Notes: generated from the letters alone by a model not told the origin. 41,657 bases of DNA from Methylotenera oryzisoli (GCA_945878695.1 CAMDXI010000012.1:1-41657), one strand, 5' to 3'. Numbered from the stretch's first letter, positions 28,346 to 36,318 are shown. Numbers and translations: made by a program.

Positions 28346-30112
28346 ATGGCATCAGAAAAAGCACCCATTCCATTAGGCTCGAATTTTATCCGCGCCATCG
28401 TTGAAAAAGACATAGAGCAAGGCGTGTATCACACCCGAAAATGGGCAGGCAGCCCTGGGGACGCGGCTCATCAGTCAGCAGGCCAAGTGGATCAAGCAAA
28501 AATCCGCACGCGTTTTCCGCCCGAACCCAACGGCTATTTGCACATAGGCCATGCCAAATCCATCTTTTTAAATTTTGGTTTAGCACGCGATTACGCTGGC
28601 GTTTGCCATTTGCGTTTTGATGACACCAACCCAGAAAAAGAAAGCCAAGAATACGTCGACAGCATCACCGATGCGGTGAAGTGGTTGGGTTTTGATTGGC
28701 ATAATGGCCGCGAACAAAATTTGTATTTTGCCAGCAATTATTTCGACTTCATGTACCGTTCGGCCGAGTGTTTAATCGAACACGGCCATGCTTACGTGGA
28801 CAGCCAAACAGCAGATGAAATGCGCCTTAATCGGGGTAGCTTGACCGAAGCCGGTAAGAATTCACCGTGGCGTGATCGCAGCGTGGCTGAAAATTTAGCC
28901 TTATTCCGCGCCATGCGCGACGGCCAACACGCCGACGGCAGCTTGGTGTTACGGGCCAAGATAGACATGGCTTCAGCCAACATCAATTTGCGTGACCCGG
29001 CCATTTACCGCGTGCGCCGTGCGCACCATCACAATACCGGCGACAAGTGGTGTATTTACCCCATGTATACCTTTGCCCATCCGATTGAGGATGCCTTGGA
29101 GCAAATTACCCATTCCATTTGCACCTTGGAATTTGAAGATCAGCGTCCTTTTTACGATTGGCTATTAGGCCGTCTAGCGGAAGCCGGTTTGCTGGCTCAG
29201 CCCTTGCCTAAGCAATACGAATTTGCCCGCTTAAATCTGACTTACGTGGTGTTATCAAAACGTAAATTGATCCAGCTGGTGGAAGAGAAGCACGTGGCTG
29301 GCTGGGATGACCCACGCCTGCCCACCTTGGCCGGCGCGCGTCGCCGTGGCTACACGGCAGAAGGCTTCAAATTGTTCACCGATCGCATAGGGGTGTCCAA
29401 AGCCGATTCCTGGATAGATTACAGCACCTTAGAGGATTGCATGCGCGAAGTGCTCAATGAGTCAGCCGAGCGCCGCATAGCGGTGTTAGACCCCATCAGG
29501 CTGGTAATTGATAATTACCCGGTTGATCAGGTTGAGGATTGCTTTGCGCCTAATCATCCGCTTAAGCCTGAGTTGGCTAAGCGCGTGGTGCCATTAAGCC
29601 GCGAGCTATGGATAGAGCGTGAGGATTTCATGGAAGAGCCCAGCAAAGGCTTTTTTAGGTTGATGCCCGATGGCATGGTGCGCTTGCGCTACGGATACGT
29701 GGTGAAATGCACTGGTTTTGAGAAAGACGCTACTGGCAAAGTGACTGTGGTGCATTGCGAGTATTTACCCGATACCAAATCAGGCACGCCAGGCGCCGAC
29801 AGCATTAAGGTGAAAGGCAACATCCATTGGGTGTCGGTGGCGCATGCCTACGAATGCGAAGTGCGTTTGTACGATAGGCTGTTTAAGGAAGCGCATCCGG
29901 GTGAGGGTGACAAAGACTTTTTAGATGACATTAACGCCGATTCGGTGAGCGTTATACGTGCACAGTTAGAACCCAGCTTGAAAGAAGTGCAGGCCGAGTC
30001 GCGTTTCCAATTTGAGCGTCACGGTTATTTTGTGGCCGATAAAAAAGACAGCTTGGCAGGCAAGACGGTGTTTAACCGCACCGTCACTTTGCGTGATGCA
30101 TGGCAAAAATAA
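28346..30112 (+). CDS. glnS: Glutamine--tRNA ligase
   Basis: Class I aminoacyl-tRNA synthetase, 588 aa. The HIGH motif is at residues 66-69 (PNGYLHIGHAKS) and the KMSKS-like loop is VLSKRKL. DDTNPEKE and the two C-terminal beta barrels for anticodon recognition follow (HCEYLPDTKSG). The N-terminal segment before the HIGH motif is about 30 residues longer than in E. coli, a variable region. Confidence 0.97.
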   Translation: MASEKAPIPLGSNFIRAIVEKDIEQGVYHTRKWAGSPGDAAHQSAGQVDQAKIRTRFPPEPNGYLHIGHAKSIFLNFGLARDYAGVCHLRFDDTNPEKESQEYVDSITDAVKWLGFDWHNGREQNLYFASNYFDFMYRSAECLIEHGHAYVDSQTADEMRLNRGSLTEAGKNSPWRDRSVAENLALFRAMRDGQHADGSLVLRAKIDMASANINLRDPAIYRVRRAHHHNTGDKWCIYPMYTFAHPIEDALEQITHSICTLEFEDQRPFYDWLLGRLAEAGLLAQPLPKQYEFARLNLTYVVLSKRKLIQLVEEKHVAGWDDPRLPTLAGARRRGYTAEGFKLFTDRIGVSKADSWIDYSTLEDCMREVLNESAERRIAVLDPIRLVIDNYPVDQVEDCFAPNHPLKPELAKRVVPLSRELWIEREDFMEEPSKGFFRLMPDGMVRLRYGYVVKCTGFEKDATGKVTVVHCEYLPDTKSGTPGADSIKVKGNIHWVSVAHAYECEVRLYDRLFKEAHPGEGDKDFLDDINADSVSVIRAQLEPSLKEVQAESRFQFERHGYFVADKKDSLAGKTVFNRTVTLRDAWQK

Positions 30113-30145
30113 GCCCTAATTCGGCTTGTTTTTAGCCAAATTTAA

Positions 30146-30457
30146 ATGAAAAAGTTTTACCTATCAATTATTTATTGAAGTAACTGAATTTTTAACATTA
30201 ACTGTAGGTAAGTTGGGGGAATTCGATTTACCGGCTGGAAATTACGTTTATTCCGTCAGCGCCAAAGCCAATCTAGAGGCGCGTATTGCCCGCCATTTAA
30301 GCCGGGATAAAAGCTTAAGTGGCACATTGATTATTTGCTCAATGCCCCTGGCGTGCATGTCACCCAAGTCACCCGCTCACTTGAAAACGAATGCGCTTGC
30401 AACCAAAATACGGCAGGCAGCAGTTTAGTGGCCAGCTTGAAAGCTGCCATCGATTAA
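30146..30457 (+). pseudogene. Decayed DUF123 (GIY-YIG-like) gene with two A-run indels and a lost 3' end
   Basis: Read in three frame segments, this gives a continuous DUF123-like protein. From ATG 30146, one A too many in the run 30149-30153 shifts the frame. The next frame reads SFTYQLFIEV, LTLTVGKLGEFDLPAG, NYVYSVSA and LEARIARHLSRDK. One A too few at 30309-30312 shifts back, after which it reads KLKWHIDYLLNAPGVHVTQ and ENECACNQ. The frame ends at TAA 30455. The usual C-terminal part of the family (about GFGSSDC to the end) is missing. Either a true pseudogene or partly a sequencing artefact; the missing C-terminus speaks for real decay. Confidence 0.7.
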
Positions 30458-30583
30458 TCTGCTTACTAGATACGCCCCGAACGAGCATAGGTCTGGTAAT
30501 GCGCCAAATAGCAAGGCTAAGCGGGCGTGCTTGCGGTAGCCAAATAATCCGTAGCCCCATAAGGCATGACTTAAGGTATCCAT
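30425..30583 (-). pseudogene. 5' remnant of a membrane protein gene (MDTLSHALWG family)
   Basis: A 52-codon minus-strand frame beginning MDTLSHALWGYGLFGY and containing LALLFGALPDLCSFGAYL. This start resembles proteins annotated as membrane metal-dependent hydrolases (YdjM/DUF457-like) with the HAL...PD pattern, which are normally about 200 aa. The frame stops soon after LIDGSFQAGH, within the DUF123 remnant on the opposite strand, so at least three quarters of the gene is absent. Family assignment is from memory and moderate to weak. Confidence 0.55.
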
Positions 30584-30606
30584 ATTTTATCCGTGTTATT
30601 GAATTG

Positions 30607-30623
30607 AGGCATGCTGCATGCCT
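30607..30623. repeat. GCATGC-type intergenic palindrome
   Basis: AGGCATGC-T-GCATGCCT, a perfect 17-base inverted repeat. Pieces of it recur in other gaps: GCATGCCTAA at 14539 and 34297, GCATGCTGCAT at 35536. The remaining sequence from 30584 to 30717 shows no gene. Confidence 0.45.
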
Positions 30624-30717
30624 AACCATTGCTTAGAGTTAAAAATCACTCAGGCTATTTTTATATCCCCGAAGCCTAGCACTAGCAAGTAAAATCTAGG
30701 CTAATTATTTTTATTAA

Positions 30718-31683
30718 GTGCATGGCGTGAACATTACCGTAGATTGCGATTTAAATGCCAGTTGGCTGCATGGTCTAGGCAGCCCGACCTTGTTGCAATT
30801 GCTGGCAAAAGGTCAGGTGCAGCAGCATGCGATGCCGCTTGAGGCCTTGATAGCCGAGGAGTTTGGCCTGACGGCGAGTCCGGATTACCCCTTGGCTGCC
30901 ATAGCGGCCCATGCCGACGGCGTAAGCGTGGATGGCCACTATTGCTTGAGAGCCGATCCCGTGCACTTGGTTTTGCAGCGCGATTGTTTTAGTTTGCACG
31001 AATCGTTTCCTTTGCCGCTAAGCCAGGTCGAAGCCCAGGCGCTGGTCGCCAGCCTAAATCAACACTTTAGTCGGGACGGCCTGCAATTTATGCTGGGTGC
31101 ATCCGGCGCATGCTACTTGTTATTAAACGGTACGCCACAAATTCAAACCACCTTGCCCAGCGTGGCTTTGGATAAAAATAGCCACGATTTTTTGCCGCAA
31201 GGAAACGAATCCTCATATTGGCTGGCTTTGCTCAATGAAGTGCAAATGCTCTTGCACGAACACCCGATTAATTTAGCGCGTGAAGCCGCGGGCCAGTTGC
31301 CTTTAAACAGCTTGTGGTTTTCTGCAGGGGGCGCTTTGCCGACTAAACCATCGCTATTAGCCCATCAAGCTAGCTTGATGGCTAGCAGTAAACTCTACGA
31401 GGGCATGGCTAAAATAGGCGCGCTGCCTTATGCACCGCTGCCAGATGGCTTGGCGCATGTTTTGCAACAATCGGCCTCGACTATGCGTTTGCATTTGCCC
31501 TGTACAGAGGCATTGGACGCGCTATGGCTGACGCCACTATGGCAGGCTTTAAAGCAGGCTAAAATCAACCAACTGACCTTAAATTTAGGGTTTTATGAGC
31601 GCTTGATACAACTCAGCATCAGGCCGCGTGATGTGTATAAATTTTGGCGCCGACCTCGTGCGCTGCAGGCGTATTGGTCATGA
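30718..31683 (+). CDS. Conserved betaproteobacterial protein of unknown function upstream of recJ
   Basis: A soluble protein of 321 aa without signal peptide or membrane segment. Stretches that look conserved are HYCLRADPVHLVLQRDC, LNQHFSRDGLQFML, LLNEVQMLLHEHPINLARE and LPLNSLWFSAGG. Similar proteins sit next to recJ in related genomes and are often labelled phosphoglycerate-mutase-like, but I see none of the metal or Ser catalytic motifs of that enzyme, so I assign no function. The start is GTG 30718, or GTG 30727. Its TGA overlaps the recJ ATG (ATGA), so the two are coupled. Confidence 0.8.
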   Translation: MHGVNITVDCDLNASWLHGLGSPTLLQLLAKGQVQQHAMPLEALIAEEFGLTASPDYPLAAIAAHADGVSVDGHYCLRADPVHLVLQRDCFSLHESFPLPLSQVEAQALVASLNQHFSRDGLQFMLGASGACYLLLNGTPQIQTTLPSVALDKNSHDFLPQGNESSYWLALLNEVQMLLHEHPINLAREAAGQLPLNSLWFSAGGALPTKPSLLAHQASLMASSKLYEGMAKIGALPYAPLPDGLAHVLQQSASTMRLHLPCTEALDALWLTPLWQALKQAKINQLTLNLGFYERLIQLSIRPRDVYKFWRRPRALQAYWS

Positions 31684-33395
31684 CGAAAATAATACAGCGC
31701 AGCCAACATCCTGTCGCGGCTTTAGCCTTAGAAGAAAGCGGCCTTAGTCCGCTGATGGCAAGATTACTGGCTGCCCGTGGGCTAGAGCGTGCTCAGCAAA
31801 TACGGGCTAATTTAAGCGATTTACTTGCCCCGCAAACGCTGACGAATAACACCCGTATGGCGAAGTTATTAGCCGACGCCATCGCTGCCGATAAAGCCTT
31901 GTTAGTGATAGGTGATTACGACGCCGATGGCGCCACCGCAACGGCGGTCGCGGTGAAAGGCTTAAGGGCATTTGGCGCCAGAGTGGATTTTTTGGTGCCT
32001 AACCGTTTTGAATACGGCTACGGATTGACTCCGGAAATCGTTGCCTTGGCAGCCACCAGAAAGCCGGATGTGATTATTACAGTAGACAACGGCATTGCCA
32101 GCGTCGATGGGGTAGAGGCAGCCAATGCCTTAGGTTTGCAGGTGTTGATTACCGATCACCATTTGCCTGGGCAAATTACACCAGCGGCGACCTGCATTAT
32201 CAATCCCAATCAGCACGGCTGCCAATTTGCCAGCAAGCATTTGGCCGGCGTGGGCGTGATCTTTTATGCCTTGCTGGCCTTACGGGCAGAGTTGCGATTG
32301 CGCGGTGCCTACCTAAGTCAGCCCGAACCCAATCTAACTGAGCTACTTGATTTAGTGGCCTTGGGTACGGTGGCCGATTTGGTTAAATTGGACGACAACA
32401 ATCGCATCTTGGTTGAGCAAGGCTTGCGTAGAATACGTGCCGCTGCATGCTCGCAAGGCATATTGGCCTTATTGCGTGTTAGTGGCCGACAAGCCCAAGC
32501 TTGCAATGCGCAAGATTTGGGTTTTTATGTTGGCCCACGCTTAAATGCGGCTGGCAGGCTGGATGACATGAGCTTGGGCATACGTTGTTTGTTAGCCGAA
32601 AGTGAAGCGGAGGCAAACGCCATGGCGCAACAGTTGCAGGATTTGAACTCGGAGCGACGCAATATAGAAGCGGATATGCAAGAGTCAGCCAATCTAAGTT
32701 TAGATGGCATCAAGGTGGCGGATCAATACGCTATTTCCTTGTATCAAGCCGATTGGCATCAAGGGGTAATTGGTATTTTAGCCTCACGCATAAAAGAGCG
32801 TTACCATAGGCCGGTGATAGCTTTTGCTGATGCCGGTGATGGCGTATTGAAGGGGTCGGGGCGTTCAATAGCCGGCTTGCATCTACGCGATGCCCTGGAT
32901 GCCTTAAGTAAGCAGCAGCCTAGCTTGATTTTAAAATTCGGCGGTCATGCCATGGCAGCGGGCTTGAGTATTAAGCGGGTTGATTTTGCTGCCTTTGTTA
33001 CAGGTTTTGAGGTCGTGGTCAGAGGGTTGATCAGTGAAGCGGATTTGCAAGCGGTGCTGGAGGTGGATGGCAATTTATCGGTGGCTGAAATGAATTTCAC
33101 TACTGCGCAGCAACTGGAAACGCAGGTTTGGGGCCAGGGTTTTGCGCCGCCTTTATTTTACGATGAATTCACTGTGCGCTCTCAGCGCTTGCTTGCAGAC
33201 AAGCACCTTAAGTTAAGCTTGGCAATGACTTCGGATGCCCGTGGTTTAGAGTGGGATGCTATCTATTTTAACCGCACCGAATTGCTGGATGGCACGATAC
33301 AGGCGGCCTACCAATTGCAAACCAACAGCTACAATGGCAATCAAAAAGTACAATTAAATTTACGCTACGTAGCCCAGCCAAATAGCCATGACTAA
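31680..33395 (+). CDS. recJ: Single-stranded-DNA-specific 5'-3' exonuclease RecJ
   Basis: DHH-family exonuclease (571 aa) used in recombination and mismatch repair. Motifs: VIGDYDADGATATAVAV (motif I), ITVDNGIAS, TDHHLPG (the DHH motif), and the C-terminal DHHA1 region GGHAMAAGLS. I chose ATG 31680, which overlaps the previous stop as ATGA; the frame is open from 31644 but the extra 12 residues lie inside the preceding gene. Confidence 0.96.
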   Translation: MTKIIQRSQHPVAALALEESGLSPLMARLLAARGLERAQQIRANLSDLLAPQTLTNNTRMAKLLADAIAADKALLVIGDYDADGATATAVAVKGLRAFGARVDFLVPNRFEYGYGLTPEIVALAATRKPDVIITVDNGIASVDGVEAANALGLQVLITDHHLPGQITPAATCIINPNQHGCQFASKHLAGVGVIFYALLALRAELRLRGAYLSQPEPNLTELLDLVALGTVADLVKLDDNNRILVEQGLRRIRAAACSQGILALLRVSGRQAQACNAQDLGFYVGPRLNAAGRLDDMSLGIRCLLAESEAEANAMAQQLQDLNSERRNIEADMQESANLSLDGIKVADQYAISLYQADWHQGVIGILASRIKERYHRPVIAFADAGDGVLKGSGRSIAGLHLRDALDALSKQQPSLILKFGGHAMAAGLSIKRVDFAAFVTGFEVVVRGLISEADLQAVLEVDGNLSVAEMNFTTAQQLETQVWGQGFAPPLFYDEFTVRSQRLLADKHLKLSLAMTSDARGLEWDAIYFNRTELLDGTIQAAYQLQTNSYNGNQKVQLNLRYVAQPNSHD

Positions 33396-34263
33396 ACCCA
33401 ACACCCATATTGCCCAGCCATTGCTGGCGAGCTTGTTTCAGCCGGCACTGCCGCCGAGAAAAATAGACGCGCATAAAGGCGATGCCGGCAGTGTGGCGAT
33501 CGTCGGCGGGGATAAGGGCATGTTAGGTGCGGTCTTGCTAGCCGCGCGGGCGGCTTTGCTGATGGGGGCAGGACGCGTCTATGCTGCCATGCTAGCAAAC
33601 GATGGCCTTGATGTAGACTTGCATTACCCGGAAATTATGTTTCGTCCCAGTGCCGAGTTAACGCTATTAAAGCAGTTGGATGCCTTGGTCATTGGGCCGG
33701 GCTTAGGCCAATCGGATGCGGCTGAGGCAACATTGGCCTTCTGGCTGACTCAGGACGTGAAGCTTGTGCTCGATGCCGATGCGCTCAATTTGTTGGCCAT
33801 CCATCCGCATTTGCAAGCCTTGTGTCGCGCCCGTAGCGCGGATACCGTTATTACACCGCATGCTGCTGAGGCGGCAAGGTTATTGGGCAGCAGCAGCGAT
33901 GCCGTGCAAAAAAATCGCAGTGACAGCGCATTGAAGTTAGCCTATCAGTTTCATGCCAGTTGCGTGCTCAAAGGGCCGGCTAGTATTTGTGCGCACCACA
34001 CAGGCAATTATTTTATTAACACCAGCGGCAACCCAAGTTTGGCCGCGGCCGGCATGGGCGACGTGCTGAGCGGCATGGTCGGCAGTTTTATGGCGCAAGG
34101 CCTGGATGGATTGGCCGCCATCAAACTGGCGGTGTTTGTGCATGGTGCGGCGGCCGATAAGCTGGTGGGCGATGGCATAGGGCCATTTGGTATGACGGCC
34201 TCGGAATTAACATTGTCGGCGCGGGCCGTGCTGAATCAATTAAATCTAGCCGGACCGATATAG
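33388..34263 (+). CDS. nnrD: ADP-dependent NAD(P)H-hydrate dehydratase
   Basis: Repairs hydrated NAD(P)H, using ADP. The 291-residue ribokinase-like protein holds GDAGSVAIVGGDKGMLGA near the N-terminus, TPHAAEAARLL, and the catalytic NPSLAAAGMGDVLSGMVGSF. There is no N-terminal epimerase domain, so it is the stand-alone dehydratase; NnrE must be elsewhere. It overlaps recJ by eight bases. Confidence 0.93.
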   Translation: MTKPNTHIAQPLLASLFQPALPPRKIDAHKGDAGSVAIVGGDKGMLGAVLLAARAALLMGAGRVYAAMLANDGLDVDLHYPEIMFRPSAELTLLKQLDALVIGPGLGQSDAAEATLAFWLTQDVKLVLDADALNLLAIHPHLQALCRARSADTVITPHAAEAARLLGSSSDAVQKNRSDSALKLAYQFHASCVLKGPASICAHHTGNYFINTSGNPSLAAAGMGDVLSGMVGSFMAQGLDGLAAIKLAVFVHGAAADKLVGDGIGPFGMTASELTLSARAVLNQLNLAGPI

Positions 34264-34279
34264 TCTGTCGGCTAAGACC

Positions 34280-34310
34280 GGCATGCTGTCGACAAGCATG
34301 CCTAAGGTTT
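34280..34310 (+). terminator. Hairpin after nnrD, possible terminator
   Basis: Stem GGCATGCT/AGCATGCC around a seven-base GTCGACA loop, then TAAGGTTTTT. The T run is offset by five bases, so termination is likely but not certain. The same GCATGC core appears in other gaps. Confidence 0.5.
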
Positions 34311-34315
34311 TTGCG

Positions 34316-34321
34316 TATAAT
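34316..34321 (+). promoter_or_regulatory. Candidate -10 box for tpiA
   Basis: A perfect TATAAT lies about 60 bases before the tpiA start and just after the nnrD hairpin. No matching -35 box is visible; the equivalent position falls in the hairpin. Confidence 0.35.
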
Positions 34322-34380
34322 TGGCGATAATTTATAAAGCGCTGCAGTCTCGGCGGTTTTAACTAAGGAAAAAAGGTGTT

Positions 34381-35133
34381 ATGCGTCAAAAATTAGTCGT
34401 GGCGAACTGGAAAATGCACGGTAGCTTGGCGGAGAATAAGCAGTTACTGAGCGATTACCTGCATCAATTACCCACGCTGCATACTGCTCAGGTAGTGGTC
34501 TGCGTGCCTTATCCTTACCTTGCTCAAGCGCAAGCCATGCTGCAAAACAGTGGGATTGCCTGGGGAGCGCAAAATCTCAGTAAGGATGCCGTGGGCCCAT
34601 ACACCGGTGAAGTCAGTGCCGCCATGCTCAAGGATTTCGGTGCCAGCTACGTCATTATAGGTCATTCGGAACGGGCCACGGCTTATTGTGAGTCCGATGA
34701 AAATATCGCCACCAAATTCATGCAAGCCCAAGCCCATGGTCTCACCCCCATACTGTGTGTGGGTGAAACCTTAATTGAACGTGAAGCAGGCGTTATGCAA
34801 ATGGTGGTGGCCAAGCAATTGGATACCATTGTTAAGCTACATGGCGCCTCGGTGTTTGCCAATGCGGTGGTTTCTTATGAACCGATTTGGGCCATAGGTA
34901 CGGGTCTTGCGGCCAGCGCTGAGCAAGCGCAAAGCATGCACGAGTTTATTCGTGGCAAGGTGGCCGCACTGGATGCATCGGCCGCTGCTAGCCTCAAAAT
35001 CCTCTACGGAGGCAGCGTAAACCCACAAAATGCGGTACAATTGCTGGCTATGCAGGATATAGACGGTGGTCTTATCGGTAAGTGTTCGTTAAACGCGCAA
35101 GAATTTGAGAAAATATGCCTAGCAGCCGCTTAA
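34381..35133 (+). CDS. tpiA: Triose-phosphate isomerase
   Basis: Glycolytic and gluconeogenic enzyme interconverting dihydroxyacetone phosphate and glyceraldehyde 3-phosphate, 250 aa. Catalytic residues are in place: K11 in NWKMHGS, H95 in IIGHSERA and E167 in YEPIWAIGTG; the phosphate-binding GGSVNPQN is near the end. It precedes secG, as in many proteobacteria. Confidence 0.98.
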   Translation: MRQKLVVANWKMHGSLAENKQLLSDYLHQLPTLHTAQVVVCVPYPYLAQAQAMLQNSGIAWGAQNLSKDAVGPYTGEVSAAMLKDFGASYVIIGHSERATAYCESDENIATKFMQAQAHGLTPILCVGETLIEREAGVMQMVVAKQLDTIVKLHGASVFANAVVSYEPIWAIGTGLAASAEQAQSMHEFIRGKVAALDASAAASLKILYGGSVNPQNAVQLLAMQDIDGGLIGKCSLNAQEFEKICLAAA

Positions 35134-35169
35134 GAGTGGATTTAGCGTAAATGGCATGGGGTTAATAAA

Positions 35170-35511
35170 ATGGAAAAATTAGTATTAGTGATACACGTAT
35201 TGGCTGCGCTGGGCGTGATTGTTTTGGTCTTGTTGCAACATGGCAAAGGGGCTGATATGGGCGCTTCTTTTGGCAGTGGCACGTCGGGCAGTTTGTTTGG
35301 TGTGTCGGGTTCAGCTAACCTTATGAGTCGTGCAACCGCTATTTTTGTGATGATTTTTTTCGCAACCAGCTTAACCCTCGCGTATATGGCCAGTCATAAA
35401 GAAGGTGGAGGTAGCGTGGTGAAAGCTAACGCAGCTAAGGCCCTGCCTGCTTCCCCAGTTGGCGCTTCTCCAAATACAACATCTGCTGATACAAAAGCCA
35501 TCCCAAAATAG
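35170..35511 (+). CDS. secG: Protein translocase subunit SecG
   Basis: Small SecYEG subunit (113 aa) with two membrane helices: residues about 3-20 and 54-74, joined by the typical QHGKGADMGASFGSGTSGSLFG loop. A hydrophilic Ala/Pro/Ser tail follows. In many proteobacteria a tRNA-Leu and nuoA come next; here a terminator and minus-strand genes follow instead. Confidence 0.95.
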   Translation: MEKLVLVIHVLAALGVIVLVLLQHGKGADMGASFGSGTSGSLFGVSGSANLMSRATAIFVMIFFATSLTLAYMASHKEGGGSVVKANAAKALPASPVGASPNTTSADTKAIPK

Positions 35512-35551
35512 TAGTGATAATAATCGTGCAAGCTTGCATGCTGCATTAGTT

Positions 35552-35586
35552 AAATAAAAAAGCCGGTTAAACCGGCTTTTTTATTT
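35552..35586. terminator. Bidirectional terminator after secG
   Basis: An almost perfect inverted repeat: GCCGG/CCGGC around TTAAA, extended by A and T runs on both sides. It gives a strong T run on each strand. The stop codon of the miniprotein on the minus strand (35581-35583) lies inside its right arm. Confidence 0.88.
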
Positions 35587-35676
35587 AATAAGCTTGGCGA
35601 ATGACCATAATATCAAAACAATTAAAACCACGATTGCGACAAACGTAACTATGCCTTGCCAACCTAAAAAGTACAT
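35581..35676 (-). CDS. 31-residue single-TM miniprotein
   Basis: The frame reads MYFLGWQGIVTFVAIVV then LIVLILWSFAKLIK, a single strongly hydrophobic helix with aromatic residues at the start and a Lys-ended tail. AAGGAG stands six bases before the ATG, a -35/-10 pair lies upstream, and a terminator closes it, so it has every sign of a real transcription unit. It does not match the small membrane proteins I know (CydX, KdpF, YohP-like). I cannot assign a function; helper of a membrane complex or a toxic peptide are both open. Confidence 0.7.
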   Translation of the reverse strand: MYFLGWQGIVTFVAIVVLIVLILWSFAKLIK

Positions 35677-35695
35677 GGTGATCTCCTTAGTGGGT

Positions 35696-35717
35696 GCTTG
35701 ATTGAATTCAATCAAGC
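35696..35717. promoter_or_regulatory. 22-bp perfect palindrome in the miniprotein leader
   Basis: A perfect 22-base palindrome centred on GAATTC, with arms GCTTGATTGAA and its complement. It lies between the predicted -10 box and the ribosome binding site of the miniprotein. As DNA it could be an operator at the start of transcription; as RNA an 8-9 bp hairpin at the 5' end. Confidence 0.6.
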
Positions 35718-35721
35718 TTTC

Positions 35722-35750
35722 ATTCTGTAATCAATCGCCAGGCACGTCAA
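35722..35750 (-). promoter_or_regulatory. Predicted promoter of the miniprotein
   Basis: On the minus strand TTGACG (35750-35745) and CAGAAT (35727-35722) are separated by 17 bases. The start of transcription would fall at about 35715, inside the palindrome. Confidence 0.5.
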
Positions 35751-35762
35751 TTATACCAAGAG

Positions 35763-36236
35763 CTAATTCATATATCGCTTGTAGGCATCTATCCAGTTTC
35801 CCGCCATCGCTTGCCTGGCCTCGTCTAGCGGCACTTTACCATCGCAAACCAGCCGGTATATTTTAAATTCCAAACGGTCTTTTTTCTCGGCATTCCACTC
35901 ACTAAGCCGTGGTTGCGGCCATAGGTTTTTTGGGTGATGCGGGCTGCCGCCTATGCTAAGTGGTATTAAATGGTCTTCCTCATAGTGATGCGGGTTGGTG
36001 TCGGCATAACCGTATTCGGCCAACTGCCTTTTCTTGAGCTTGTTTGTGTAATAACTGGGCGGGCGTATGGATTTGCTGTAACCCTTGACGCACACGGTGC
36101 TGTGGATGTTTTCTTGGGTTACTTCGGGATTAATGTAGCCCGTTGTTAATCGGTTGTCTGGGAGGTCGCCAGCGCTAGCCAATTGAGCGCCAAGCGCAAT
36201 GGCTAATGCCAACATTAGTTGTTTGGTGGTATGCAT
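35763..36236 (-). CDS. Secreted HNH-like nuclease, putative
   Basis: About 157 aa from ATG 36236 (MHTTKQLMLALAIALGAQLASAGD), which gives a clean signal peptide cut after ASA; the frame is open from 36272. The mature part contains EEDHLIPLSIGGSPHHPKNL and WPQP, the DH...N pattern of HNH-type beta-beta-alpha nucleases, and a conserved Cys pair (VCVKG and LVCDG) that could form a disulfide. Such proteins are usually called hypothetical. The nuclease role and the target are inferred. Confidence 0.65.
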   Translation of the reverse strand: MHTTKQLMLALAIALGAQLASAGDLPDNRLTTGYINPEVTQENIHSTVCVKGYSKSIRPPSYYTNKLKKRQLAEYGYADTNPHHYEEDHLIPLSIGGSPHHPKNLWPQPRLSEWNAEKKDRLEFKIYRLVCDGKVPLDEARQAMAGNWIDAYKRYMN

Positions 36237-36270
36237 AGGGCGGGGTGTGAAAAAAAGGGGTGACAATAAC

Positions 36271-36297
36271 AAAAAGGAGCGCTGGGCTCCCTTTTAT
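36271..36297 (-). terminator. Terminator of the HU gene
   Basis: Read on the minus strand, AAAGGGAGC pairs with GCTCCTTTT around a CCAGC loop, with a T run at 36275-36271. It lies 22 bases after the HU stop. Confidence 0.75.
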
Positions 36298-36318
36298 TAG
36301 AAATGCATGCTTAGTTAA

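Noticed and set aside
30213-30428. 71-codon frame from TTG 30213 as an intact small gene
   Set aside because: Its first 33 codons are the middle of DUF123; after the missing A at 30309-30312 the frame is wrong, and the family match continues in the next frame.
30391-30636. 81-codon frame, and 86-codon frame on the other strand (30369-30629)
   Set aside because: Both run across the two gene remnants in frames without family likeness; the short MDTLSHALWG frame and the DUF123 segments explain the sequence better.
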